Below, piece after piece: positions 19,852-26,921 of a stretch of DNA of 33,361 bases (position 1 is the stretch's first letter; each line of letters opens with the position of its first letter). The stretch comes from CAZWEZ01 sp964632795. GTDB taxonomy: Bacteria > Pseudomonadota > Alphaproteobacteria > Rhodospirillales > 2-02-FULL-58-16. A program made the position numbers and the translations under genes. The notes under the pieces are model-generated. The model was given only the letters and a program-made list of their open reading frames with translations, searched no databases and had not been told where the DNA came from. The stretch spans positions 1-33,361 of the forward strand of contig CAZWEZ010000035.1 of the NCBI GenBank assembly GCA_964632795.1, in the 5' to 3' direction.

Positions 19852-19880
19852 TAGCTAGGAATCAAGCCCGTAAGTGTCAA
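19852..19880 (-). promoter_or_regulatory. Sigma-70 promoter for metX-metW
   Basis: Reading the minus strand, the consensus -35 TTGACA (19880-19875) is followed after 17 bp by TAGCTA (19857-19852), about 40 bases before the chosen metX start. The surrounding bases are markedly AT-rich for this genome. The short leader leaves no room for a SAM riboswitch downstream of this promoter. Confidence 0.6.
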
Positions 19881-19888
19881 TGTTTTCT

Positions 19889-19917
19889 TTGATTTTCAAA
19901 AAAACAGGCAGTATCAC
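19889..19917 (+). promoter_or_regulatory. Sigma-70 promoter for the chorismate mutase operon
   Basis: TTGATT (19889-19894) and TATCAC (19912-19917) are 17 bp apart in an A-rich spacer. They point at the chorismate mutase gene, whose start is about 60 bases downstream. This promoter is back to back with the metX promoter, the two -35 elements being only eight bases apart, so one regulator could affect both. Confidence 0.5.
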
Positions 19918-19940
19918 TATCCGTCCTTCGCCACGGCAAT

Positions 19941-19958
19941 CTTCACACTCTTCACACT
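19941..19958 (+). repeat. Tandem 9-bp duplication in the chorismate mutase leader
   Basis: CTTCACACT occurs twice in direct tandem, between the proposed promoter and the chorismate mutase start. It would be in the 5' untranslated RNA. It may be a regulator half-site pair or a simple duplication; nothing visible decides between these. Confidence 0.55.
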
Positions 19959-19978
19959 ACGGGAATTCGGGAATCGGG

Positions 19979-20857
19979 ATGAGCGCGGATAAACCATTGG
20001 ACGCCTTGCGCCACGAAATCGATGTCATCGACGATTCCATCCACGACCTGATCATGCGCCGGACCAAGGTCGTGGAGCGGATTCGCGACCTCAAGCGCGG
20101 CCAAAAGGTCAAGATCCGGCCGGCCCGTGAGGCCGAGATCCTGAGGCGCCTGACCGGCCGCCACAAGGGGCCGTTCCCCAAGCGCGAGCTGGTCCGTATC
20201 TGGCGCGAGCTGATCGTCGCCACGCTGTCCTTCGAGGGGCCGTTCTCGATCGCCGTCTACACGTCCGAAGAGAACGCCGGCCTGCGCGACCTGGCGCGCG
20301 ACCAGTACGGCTGTTTCACCCCGATCGCCGGCTACGCCTCGGTGCGCCGGGTGATCGAGGCGGTGCGAAGCCAGAAGGCCACCCTGGGCGTCCTGCCGAT
20401 GCCCAGCCGCGAGGACCCCGATCCCTGGTGGCGTCATCTCGCCAACACCAGCCGGGACGTGCCGAGGATCATCGCCCGCCTACCCTATGCCGGACCGGGC
20501 AACGGCCTCGATGCCAACCTCGAGGCGCTGGTCATCTGCCCCCTGGAGCAGCAACCGACGGGGCACGACCGGTCGTTGTTCGCCGTCGAGGCGAACCTGG
20601 AAATCGGCCTTCACCGCCTGGTCTCGGCGTTCACCGAGTGCGGGTTGCCGCCCAAACTTTCGATGGTCTGGCACGACGCCGAGCCCAGCGAAAGCTGGCT
20701 CTACCTGGCCGAGGTGGACGAATTCGCGGCCCCCGACGACCGCCGGCTGTTGAGGCTGCGCGAGGTCTTCGGCGAGGCGGTCTCGGGGCTGATCGCGCTC
20801 GGCGGCTACGCGGTTCCGCTGGACGGCCGGGAGCTCGACTCCCGGGAAACGGAGTGA
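19979..20857 (+). CDS. Chorismate mutase with long C-terminal extension
   Basis: The first 90 or so residues form an AroQ-class helical chorismate mutase (LRHEIDVIDDSIHDLIMRR, ERIRDLKRG, RPAREAEILRRL, RIWRELIVATL), converting chorismate to prephenate. The remaining 200 residues (from about GPFSIAVYTSEENAG) resemble the size and layout of a prephenate dehydratase region, but the TRF-type catalytic motif was not seen, so this part is probably non-catalytic or regulatory. ATG 19979 gives 292 residues and the expected N-terminus. The downstream neighbours hisC and tyrC place it in tyrosine/phenylalanine synthesis, and its stop lies five bases before hisC. Confidence 0.85.
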   Translation: MSADKPLDALRHEIDVIDDSIHDLIMRRTKVVERIRDLKRGQKVKIRPAREAEILRRLTGRHKGPFPKRELVRIWRELIVATLSFEGPFSIAVYTSEENAGLRDLARDQYGCFTPIAGYASVRRVIEAVRSQKATLGVLPMPSREDPDPWWRHLANTSRDVPRIIARLPYAGPGNGLDANLEALVICPLEQQPTGHDRSLFAVEANLEIGLHRLVSAFTECGLPPKLSMVWHDAEPSESWLYLAEVDEFAAPDDRRLLRLREVFGEAVSGLIALGGYAVPLDGRELDSRETE

Positions 20858-20862
20858 CGGTC

Positions 20863-21972
20863 ATGAGTTCTCCGGTCCCGCGTCCCGGCATCATGGACAT
20901 CACCCCCTACGTCGGCGGCGAATCCGAGATCGCCGGGAGCAAGCGGGTCATCAAGCTGGCCTCCAACGAGGGCGCCCTGGGGCCGAGCCCGAAGGCCCAG
21001 GCCGCCTACACGAAGGCCGCCGGCGAACTGCACCGCTATCCCGACGGCGGTTGCTCCGAACTGCGCCGGGCGCTGGCCGATCGCTACCGGCTGGACGGGG
21101 CGCGCATCGTCTGCGGCTGCGGCTCCGACGAGCTGATCGCCATGCTGTGCCGGGCCTACGCCGGCCCCGGCGACGAGGTACTGTACTCGCAACACGGCTT
21201 CCTGATGTATCCGATCGCCACCAAGTCGGCGGGCGCGACCCCGGTGGCGGCGGCGGAGAGCGAGCTCACGGCGGATGTCGATGCCCTGCTCGCCAAGGTT
21301 AGCGACGACACCCGGATCCTGTTCCTGGCCAACCCCAACAACCCCACCGGCACCTACCTGCCCGGGGCCGAGATCGAACGGCTGCGCGCCGGCCTGCCGG
21401 AATCGGTGCTGCTGGTGATCGACGCCGCCTACGCCGAGTTCGTCACCGTCGAGGACTACGACCCCGGCATCGCCCTGGTCGAGGGCGGCGACAACGTGGT
21501 GATGACCCGCACCTTCTCCAAGATCCATTCGCTGGGCGGCGTCCGCCTCGGCTGGGCCTATTGCCCGGCGGCGGTGGCCGACGTCCTCAACCGGTTCCGC
21601 AACCCGTTCAACGTGGCGGCGCCGGCCCAGGCCGCCGGCCTGGCGGCGCTGGGCGATGTGGAGTTCACCGAGCGCGCCCGGCGCCACAACGACCGCTGGC
21701 TGGCCTGGACCACCGAGCGGCTGCGGGAACTCGGGCTCGAGGTGCCGACCAGCATCGGCAACTTCGTGCTGGCCCGCTTCCCCACCCGGGTCGAGGGCGA
21801 CAACCGGGCCCGCGACGCCGAGGCCGCCGACGCCTTCCTCAAGGAGCGCGGCATCATCGTCCGCCGCATGATCCCCTACGGCCTGCCCGACGCGTTGCGG
21901 ATCACGATCGGGTTGGAGGACGAGATGCGGGCCCTGGTCGATGCCCTGGACCAGTTCATGGGGCGGCAATGA
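20863..21972 (+). CDS. hisC: HisC-like PLP aminotransferase
   Basis: This 369-residue fold-type I aminotransferase shows the HisC pattern: KLASNEGALGPSPKA near the N-terminus, CGCGSDELI, the cofactor-contacting LANPNNPTGTY, the Asp of VIDAAYAEF and the PLP lysine in TFSKIHSLGGVRLGW, then a C-terminal Arg (LRITIG) for substrate carboxylate. HisC enzymes transaminate histidinol phosphate, but in a chorismate mutase-hisC-tyrC operon the likely role is aromatic amino acid transamination, and one enzyme may do both. ATG 20863, seven bases after GGAG, was preferred over the in-frame GTG 20854. The stop overlaps the tyrC start by ATGA. Confidence 0.9.
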   Translation: MSSPVPRPGIMDITPYVGGESEIAGSKRVIKLASNEGALGPSPKAQAAYTKAAGELHRYPDGGCSELRRALADRYRLDGARIVCGCGSDELIAMLCRAYAGPGDEVLYSQHGFLMYPIATKSAGATPVAAAESELTADVDALLAKVSDDTRILFLANPNNPTGTYLPGAEIERLRAGLPESVLLVIDAAYAEFVTVEDYDPGIALVEGGDNVVMTRTFSKIHSLGGVRLGWAYCPAAVADVLNRFRNPFNVAAPAQAAGLAALGDVEFTERARRHNDRWLAWTTERLRELGLEVPTSIGNFVLARFPTRVEGDNRARDAEAADAFLKERGIIVRRMIPYGLPDALRITIGLEDEMRALVDALDQFMGRQ

Positions 21973-22863
21973 GCGCCGTGCTGTTCCAGCGCATCGCCCT
22001 TGTCGGCATCGGCCTGATCGGCTCGTCGCTGGCCCGGGTGGTGCGCCGCGACGGGCTGGTCGGCCATATCGCGGTCGCCGCGCGGACCCGCAAGACCCTG
22101 GACAAGGTGCTCGAGCTGGGGCTGGCCGACAGCGTCACCCTCGACGTCCGAGAGGCGGTCGAGGGCGCCGAGCTGGTGATGATCTGTACGCCGCTGGGCA
22201 CCTACCGGGCGATCGCCGAGGCGATGGCGCCGGGCCTCGAGGCGGGGTGCATCGTCAGCGACGTCGGCTCGGCCAAGGGGGTGGTGTTCTCCGACATCGC
22301 CCCCCACCTGCCCGCCGGCGTCCACCTGGTCCCCGGGCATCCCGTCGCCGGCACCGAGTTTTCGGGCCCCGAGGCCGGGTTCGCCGAGCTCTTCGAAGGC
22401 CACTGGTGCGTCNNNNNNNNNNGTCGAGCGGGTCGCCGAGCTGTGGCGGCGGGCCGGGATGATGATCGAGATCATGGACGCCGAACACCACGACCAGGTG
22501 CTGGCCATCACCTCGCACCTGCCCCACCTGATCGCCTACACCATCGTCGGCACCGCCACCGACCTCGAGGACGACCTCAAGAAGGAGATCGCCAAGTTCT
22601 CGGCCGGCGGGTTCCGGGACTTCACCCGGATCGCCGCCTCCGATCCCGTCATGTGGCGGGACGTCTGCCTCAACAACAAGGACGCCATCCTCGAGATGCT
22701 GGGCCGCTTCAGCGAGGACCTGACGGCGCTGCGCCGGGCCATCCGCCGCGGCGAGGGGGCGACCCTGAAAGAGGCCTTCAGTCGCACCCGCGAGATCCAG
22801 CGTGGCGTCGTCGAGGCCAAGCAGGACCAGCCCGAGGCCCTCAAGCGGCTCAAGAAGGAGTGA
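21969..22863 (+). CDS. tyrC: Prephenate/arogenate dehydrogenase family protein, with assembly gap
   Basis: The N-terminal Rossmann domain is intact (IALVGIGLIGSSLA, CTPLGTY, SDVGSAKG, PGHPVAGTEFSGP), followed after the gap by the helical dimerisation domain (EHHDQVLAITSHLPHLIAYT, FRDFTRIAASDP, NNKDAILEML). These are signatures of TyrA/TyrC dehydrogenases, which oxidatively decarboxylate prephenate or arogenate. Ten Ns at 22413-22422 interrupt it, and the frames on either side agree only if the missing length is a multiple of three. Relatives have about ten residues there, starting at the end of the HWCV strand. The gene is probably intact in the organism. It is third in the CM-hisC-tyrC operon. 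Confidence 0.9.
22413..22422. other. Assembly gap (10 N)
   Basis: A nominal 10-base N run lies inside the dehydrogenase gene. Codon phase before (starting 22410) and after (starting 22423) differs, so the true insert is not 10 bases; a multiple of three, probably near 30-36, would restore a full-length protein. Confidence 0.97.
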
Positions 22864-22875
22864 CGGGCCGCCCCC

Positions 22876-23487
22876 TCACAACGTCACCCTCGCTTTCCTG
22901 GAGGCCCGCTCCCAGGTGTCGTCCAGGTCGTCGGCGAAGATGAGGTCGATGTCGGGGGGCGCGGTCAGCCAGTCGTCCCGGTCCATCTCCCGTTCCAGTT
23001 GGCCGGGCCCCCAGCCGGCGTAGCCGAGGATGAACAGGCTGTGCCGGGGCCCCTCGCCGGCGGCGATCGCCCTGAGGACGCCGAACCTGACGCTCATCGC
23101 CACCTCGTCGCTGACCACGGTGGTCCCGGGACCGACGTAGTCGCTGGTATGGAGGATGAAGCCGCGCCCCGGGTCGACCGGGCCGCCGTAGTAGAGGCGG
23201 ATGTCCCCGTCCGTCCCCGCGGGGTCGATGCCGAAGCCCTCGAGGAACTTGTCCAGGGGGCCGGAGCCCAGCATCCGGTTGACGACCAGCCCCATCGCCC
23301 CGTAGGCGTCGTGGTTGACCATGTAGATGACGGTGCCGGCGAAGCGGGGATCGCCCATGGCCGGCGAGGCGACCAGGAGCTGGCCGGCGGTGAACGGCCG
23401 GCGCGTCGTTTCGTCCCCGCTCCGCGCCGGCACGGCAACGGCGGCGACGGCGGCGAACGCCACGAGGATGATCCGAAGGACTCTCAT
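22876..23487 (-). CDS. YqgE/AlgH family protein with a signal peptide
   Basis: This 203-residue protein matches the YqgE/AlgH (UPF0301) family: GQLLVASPAMGDPRFAGTVIYMV near the N-terminus, AMGLVVNR, YYGGPVDPGRGFILH, and ILGYAGWGPGQLEREM near the C-terminus. The molecular function of the family is not settled. Unusually, it is preceded by a Sec-type leader (Met-Arg, a hydrophobic Ala/Val core and an ALA-like site near VPARS, about residue 24), so this copy may be exported. ATG 23487 and ATG 23496 are both possible and each keeps the leader. It follows the DUF2125 gene by 34 bases on the same strand and converges on tyrC. Confidence 0.87.
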   Translation of the reverse strand: MRVLRIILVAFAAVAAVAVPARSGDETTRRPFTAGQLLVASPAMGDPRFAGTVIYMVNHDAYGAMGLVVNRMLGSGPLDKFLEGFGIDPAGTDGDIRLYYGGPVDPGRGFILHTSDYVGPGTTVVSDEVAMSVRFGVLRAIAAGEGPRHSLFILGYAGWGPGQLEREMDRDDWLTAPPDIDLIFADDLDDTWERASRKARVTL

Positions 23488-23521
23488 CGCCCCCATGATA
23501 TCAAAAAAAGGGCGGTCGCGT

Positions 23522-24598
23522 TCACCATTCGATGGCCGGCAGCTCGGCCAGCGCCACCGGGCCGGCGTAGAGCTTGCGGTCCTGGAGGGTGAGGGCCAGG
23601 TTGAGGGTCGCCGGGCCGCCGCCGTCGGGCTTCCTGGACAGCACGCCAAGCACGATCTTGGCGGTCACCGCGTCGCGAAGGCGCACCAGGCCCCGTTGGC
23701 GCAGCGCGTCCACGGTCCCGAAGAAACCCTGGACCTTGGCGGTCAAGGCGCCGATGGGCTGCATCGCGCCGTCCAGGGCCAGGGTGCCGGTGGTCCGCAG
23801 GTCCAACGGCCCGTAGGCGATATGCAGCTCCGTCACCTCGATGGTGCCCCCGGCATCCCGCCACGCGGCCAGCGGCCCCGGCCAGGGTCCGGCCTCGATC
23901 CGGCCCATGACGCCGGCGTTCAGGGTCAGCCGCTCGATGTTTTCGCCGAGCGGCAGCGACAGTCTGGCGGGGACCGAGATCCCCGTCGCCTCCAGCCACG
24001 CCTCGATGGTGGCGGTGCGGTGGTCGGCGTTGCGGTCGGGGTCGCGGCGGACGCGCAGGGTGGCGGCGCGAACCGCGATGCGGTCGCTTGCGCCGGCGGC
24101 GGCGAGGTCCAGCCCGGAGACCTCGAGACGGCCTTCCAGCGGCCACCCCTGGTCGAGGACGAGCTCGGCGGTCAGGTTTTCGACCCGGCCCAGGTAGGTG
24201 GCCGGGCCGGCGGCGGCGGGAAAGGTCAGCCGCTGGCCGCCCGACAGCCGGATGCTGACCCGCTCCGGGTTCCACGGCGGCATCTCGGCGACCGCCCTGG
24301 CGCCGGCCCAGGCCCAGGGCGGGGCGCCGTCGGGGGTGGCCAGCTCGAGCGTCTCGAAGGTCAGGCGAAACAGGAACGGGAAGCCGCCGATCCGGAGCCC
24401 GGAATAGGCGACGGTGTAGCCCTCGGCGCGGCGCGCCGCCGTCCACTCGATGACGCCGTCGCGGAGCTGGGCGGCGGCGGCGAACCAGAAGATCACGTAG
24501 GCGATGGCGGCGATGGCGGCGACGGCGAGGACGATGACGGCGCCCAGCCCCAGGCTGAAGTTCCGGCGAAGGACGCGGTGCTCGGCGGGTCGGCGCAT
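23522..24598 (-). CDS. DUF2125 domain protein
   Basis: This 358-residue protein has one N-terminal membrane anchor (about 15-42, Ala/Ile/Val rich) and a long periplasmic region of repeated amphipathic beta-strand-like segments (for example YSGLRIGGFPFLFRL, SVPARLSLPLG, DLRTTGTLALDGAMQPIGAL). Length, anchor and the GGFPF motif match DUF2125, an alphaproteobacterial family of unknown function whose beta-rich repeats recall AsmA-like periplasmic proteins. It lies upstream of the YqgE/AlgH gene and divergent from the ChaC-like gene (84-bp spacer). No function is assigned. Confidence 0.8.
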   Translation of the reverse strand: MRRPAEHRVLRRNFSLGLGAVIVLAVAAIAAIAYVIFWFAAAAQLRDGVIEWTAARRAEGYTVAYSGLRIGGFPFLFRLTFETLELATPDGAPPWAWAGARAVAEMPPWNPERVSIRLSGGQRLTFPAAAGPATYLGRVENLTAELVLDQGWPLEGRLEVSGLDLAAAGASDRIAVRAATLRVRRDPDRNADHRTATIEAWLEATGISVPARLSLPLGENIERLTLNAGVMGRIEAGPWPGPLAAWRDAGGTIEVTELHIAYGPLDLRTTGTLALDGAMQPIGALTAKVQGFFGTVDALRQRGLVRLRDAVTAKIVLGVLSRKPDGGGPATLNLALTLQDRKLYAGPVALAELPAIEW

Positions 24599-24682
24599 GA
24601 CGGCTCCGCGACGGGGAAGGGGTGGCGCTTGTCGAGACTGTCCTTATAGTGCGTCGCTGTCTTCTGAGCGAGGGGAGAACCG

Positions 24683-25216
24683 GTGGCGGTCGAGGGCAAC
24701 GGCGTCTGGGTCTTCGGGTACGGTTCGCTGATGTGGCACCCCGACTTCCCCCACATCGAGCGGCAACCGGCGCTGCTGCACGGCTATCACCGGGCGCTGT
24801 GCGTGTTCTCCATCAGCTACCGCGGGACTCCCGAGCGGCCGGGGCTGGTGCTGGGGCTGGACCGGGGCGGCTCGTGCCGGGGCCGCGCCTACAGGATCGC
24901 CGAGGCCGACGAGGAGCGAATCAAGGCCTACCTGTTCGAACGCGAAATGGTGACCGGGGTGTACGTGCCCAGCGACCTGGCGACGCGCCTCGACGACGGC
25001 CGGCGGGTCACCGCCCACACCTTCGTGGTCCGCCACGACCACCGCCAGTACACCGGCCGGCTGGACCCCGAGCGGGCGGCCGAACTGGTCGCCACCGGGG
25101 CCGGCCCCCGGGGGACCAGCCTCGACTACCTGCAGAACACCGTCTTCCACCTCGACCAGCTGGGCATCGTCGACGGGCCGCTGCACCGGATCCTGGAACT
25201 GGCGGAGAACAAGTGA
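24683..25216 (+). CDS. ChaC-type gamma-glutamylcyclotransferase
   Basis: This 177-residue protein shows the cyclotransferase signature WVFGYGSLMWHPDF at residues 9-22, which binds the gamma-glutamyl group, and the catalytic Glu in FEREMVTGVYVP (about residue 92). Further ChaC motifs are FSISYRGTPERPGLVLGL and SLDYLQNTVFHLDQLGI. ChaC enzymes break glutathione into 5-oxoproline and Cys-Gly in the cytoplasm. The start is GTG 24683 behind AGGGGAG. The gene lies in a neighbourhood with other glutathione-linked genes (gloB, GST) but not in one operon with them. Confidence 0.9.
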   Translation: MAVEGNGVWVFGYGSLMWHPDFPHIERQPALLHGYHRALCVFSISYRGTPERPGLVLGLDRGGSCRGRAYRIAEADEERIKAYLFEREMVTGVYVPSDLATRLDDGRRVTAHTFVVRHDHRQYTGRLDPERAAELVATGAGPRGTSLDYLQNTVFHLDQLGIVDGPLHRILELAENK

Positions 25217-25218
25217 CC

Positions 25219-25250
25219 CAATAAATGGTGACTGCAATAAATGGTGACTG
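25219..25250 (+). repeat. Tandem 16-bp duplication
   Basis: CAATAAATGGTGACTG is repeated perfectly at 25219-25234 and 25235-25250, two bases after the ChaC-like gene stop. The second unit forms the start of repeat family 2 copy B. This looks like a local duplication at the edge of a dispersed element. Confidence 0.85.
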
Positions 25251-25265
25251 TATATAGTTTTTTGG
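25238..25265 (+). repeat. Dispersed repeat family 2, copy B
   Basis: This 28-nt element (TAAATGGTGACTG followed by TATATAGTTTTTTGG) matches 24 of 28 positions with copy A at 174. It occupies most of the spacer before the D-aminoacylase-like gene and ends just before that gene's GGAGGGGGA Shine-Dalgarno. Confidence 0.65.
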
Positions 25266-25277
25266 TGGAGGGGGAAG

Positions 25278-26861
25278 ATGTTCGATATCCTGATCCGCAA
25301 CGCCAGGATCGTCAGCGGCTCGGGCAACCCGTGGTTTAACGGCGACCTCGGCGTCATCGAGGGGCGGATCGCCGCCATCGGCCGCCTGGACGCCGCCCGG
25401 GCCGCCCGCACCATCGACGCCGCGGGGCGCGTCGCCTGTCCCGGGTTCATCGACGGCCATACCCACTCCGATTTGTTCCTGCTCGCCGAGCCGAGGGCCG
25501 AGGCCAAGGTCCTGCAGGGGGTGACCACCGAGAACCTGGGTCTCGACGGGATGTCGGTGGCGCCCATCGAGGCGGCCGCCGTCGCCGGCTGGCGCAAGCA
25601 CCTGTCGGGACTGACCGGCGACCCCGGCGTCGACTGGACGTGGCGCGGCTTCGCCGACTACCTGGACGCCGTCGACGCCGCCGCGCCGTCGCTCAACGTC
25701 ACCTCGTACGTCGGCCTCGGGACCCTGCGCCTGAAGGTGATGGGGATGACCGACCGGGCGGCGAGCGGGGCCGAGATCGCGGCCATGAAGAGCCTCGCCG
25801 CCGAGGCCATGGAGGAAGGCGCGCGGGGCATCTCGGCGGGCCTGATCTACGCCCCGGGCCTCTACCAGGGGACCGAGGAGGTGGTCGCCATCGCCAAGGT
25901 GGTGCGGGACTACGACGGCATCTACGACGTCCACCTGCGCAGCGAGGGCGGCCACGTGATGGAGGCCCTGGACGAGGTGATCGGGATCGGCCGCGCCTCG
26001 GGTATCCCGATCCTCATCACCCACTTCAAGGTCAACGGCAAGGACAACTGGGGCCGCGCCGGCGAGGCCCTGGCCAAGGTCGACGACGCCCGCCGCCAAG
26101 GAGTCGAGGTCCACATCGCCCAGTACCCCTACACCGCCGGCAGCACCATGCTCCACGCGGTGATCCCGCCGTGGTACCACGCCAAGGGCCCGGACGCCCT
26201 GATCGGCATGCTTGGCGAGGACCGCGAAGCGATCAAGAGGGACATCCGCGAGCGCCACGACTTCGAGAATTTCGTCGCCGGCTGCGGTTGGGAGCGGATC
26301 GTCGTGTCCTCGGTCAGCGGCGCCGCCAACAAGCGTTTCGAGGGCAAGCCGGTGAGCGAGATCGCCGCCCTCAAGGGGCTCGACGACCCCGCCGACGCCG
26401 CCCTCGACCTGCTGGCCGAGGAGGAGCTGAGCGTCGGCATGATCGTCTTCTCGATGGACGAGGCCGACGTGGTCGAGATCATGCGCCATCCGACCATGAG
26501 CGTGATCTCCGACGGCCTGCTCGGCGGCGGCAAGCCCCATCCCCGGGCCTTCGGCGCGTTTCCCAGGATCCTCGGCCGCTACGTCCGCGAGAAGGGGGTG
26601 CTGAGGCTGGAGGAGGCGGTGCGCAAGATGACCGCGCTGTCGGCCGAGAAGCTGCGGCTCAAGACCAAGGGCCTGCTGGCCGAGGGCTACGACGCCGACA
26701 TCGTCGTCTTCGATCCTGACACGGTGATCGACAACGCCACCTTCGACAACCCCCGCCAGCCCCCGACCGGCATCGATCTCGTGATCGTCAACGGCCAGGT
26801 GGTGGTCGCCGACGGCCGCCACACCGGCGCCACCCCGGGACGGACCATCCGCACCCGGTAG
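25278..26861 (+). CDS. N-acyl-D-amino-acid deacylase / D-aminoacylase-like amidohydrolase
   Basis: This 527-residue amidohydrolase-superfamily enzyme has the N-terminal metal site GFIDGHTHSD (about residues 57-66), HLRSEGG and ITHFKVNG (about 215-255) for further His ligands, and a catalytic Asp in SVISDGLLGG (about 412), with the usual C-terminal ADIVVFDPDTV strand. D-aminoacylases have a Cys metal ligand in a GNCG motif; the aligned position here is GLDG (Asp), so this belongs to the Asp-type subgroup, whose members include N-acyl-D-amino-acid deacylases and related hydrolases. The substrate is not certain. ATG 25278 follows a strong GGAGGGGGA. It is flanked upstream by dispersed repeats and downstream by the convergent nrdJ. 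Confidence 0.83.
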   Translation: MFDILIRNARIVSGSGNPWFNGDLGVIEGRIAAIGRLDAARAARTIDAAGRVACPGFIDGHTHSDLFLLAEPRAEAKVLQGVTTENLGLDGMSVAPIEAAAVAGWRKHLSGLTGDPGVDWTWRGFADYLDAVDAAAPSLNVTSYVGLGTLRLKVMGMTDRAASGAEIAAMKSLAAEAMEEGARGISAGLIYAPGLYQGTEEVVAIAKVVRDYDGIYDVHLRSEGGHVMEALDEVIGIGRASGIPILITHFKVNGKDNWGRAGEALAKVDDARRQGVEVHIAQYPYTAGSTMLHAVIPPWYHAKGPDALIGMLGEDREAIKRDIRERHDFENFVAGCGWERIVVSSVSGAANKRFEGKPVSEIAALKGLDDPADAALDLLAEEELSVGMIVFSMDEADVVEIMRHPTMSVISDGLLGGGKPHPRAFGAFPRILGRYVREKGVLRLEEAVRKMTALSAEKLRLKTKGLLAEGYDADIVVFDPDTVIDNATFDNPRQPPTGIDLVIVNGQVVVADGRHTGATPGRTIRTR

Positions 26862-26921
26862 GGCGATCCTGGCCTGTCACGGGTGGCGGTTCAGGCCGTT
26901 TCCGCGTACCGTCGCCTGCCC

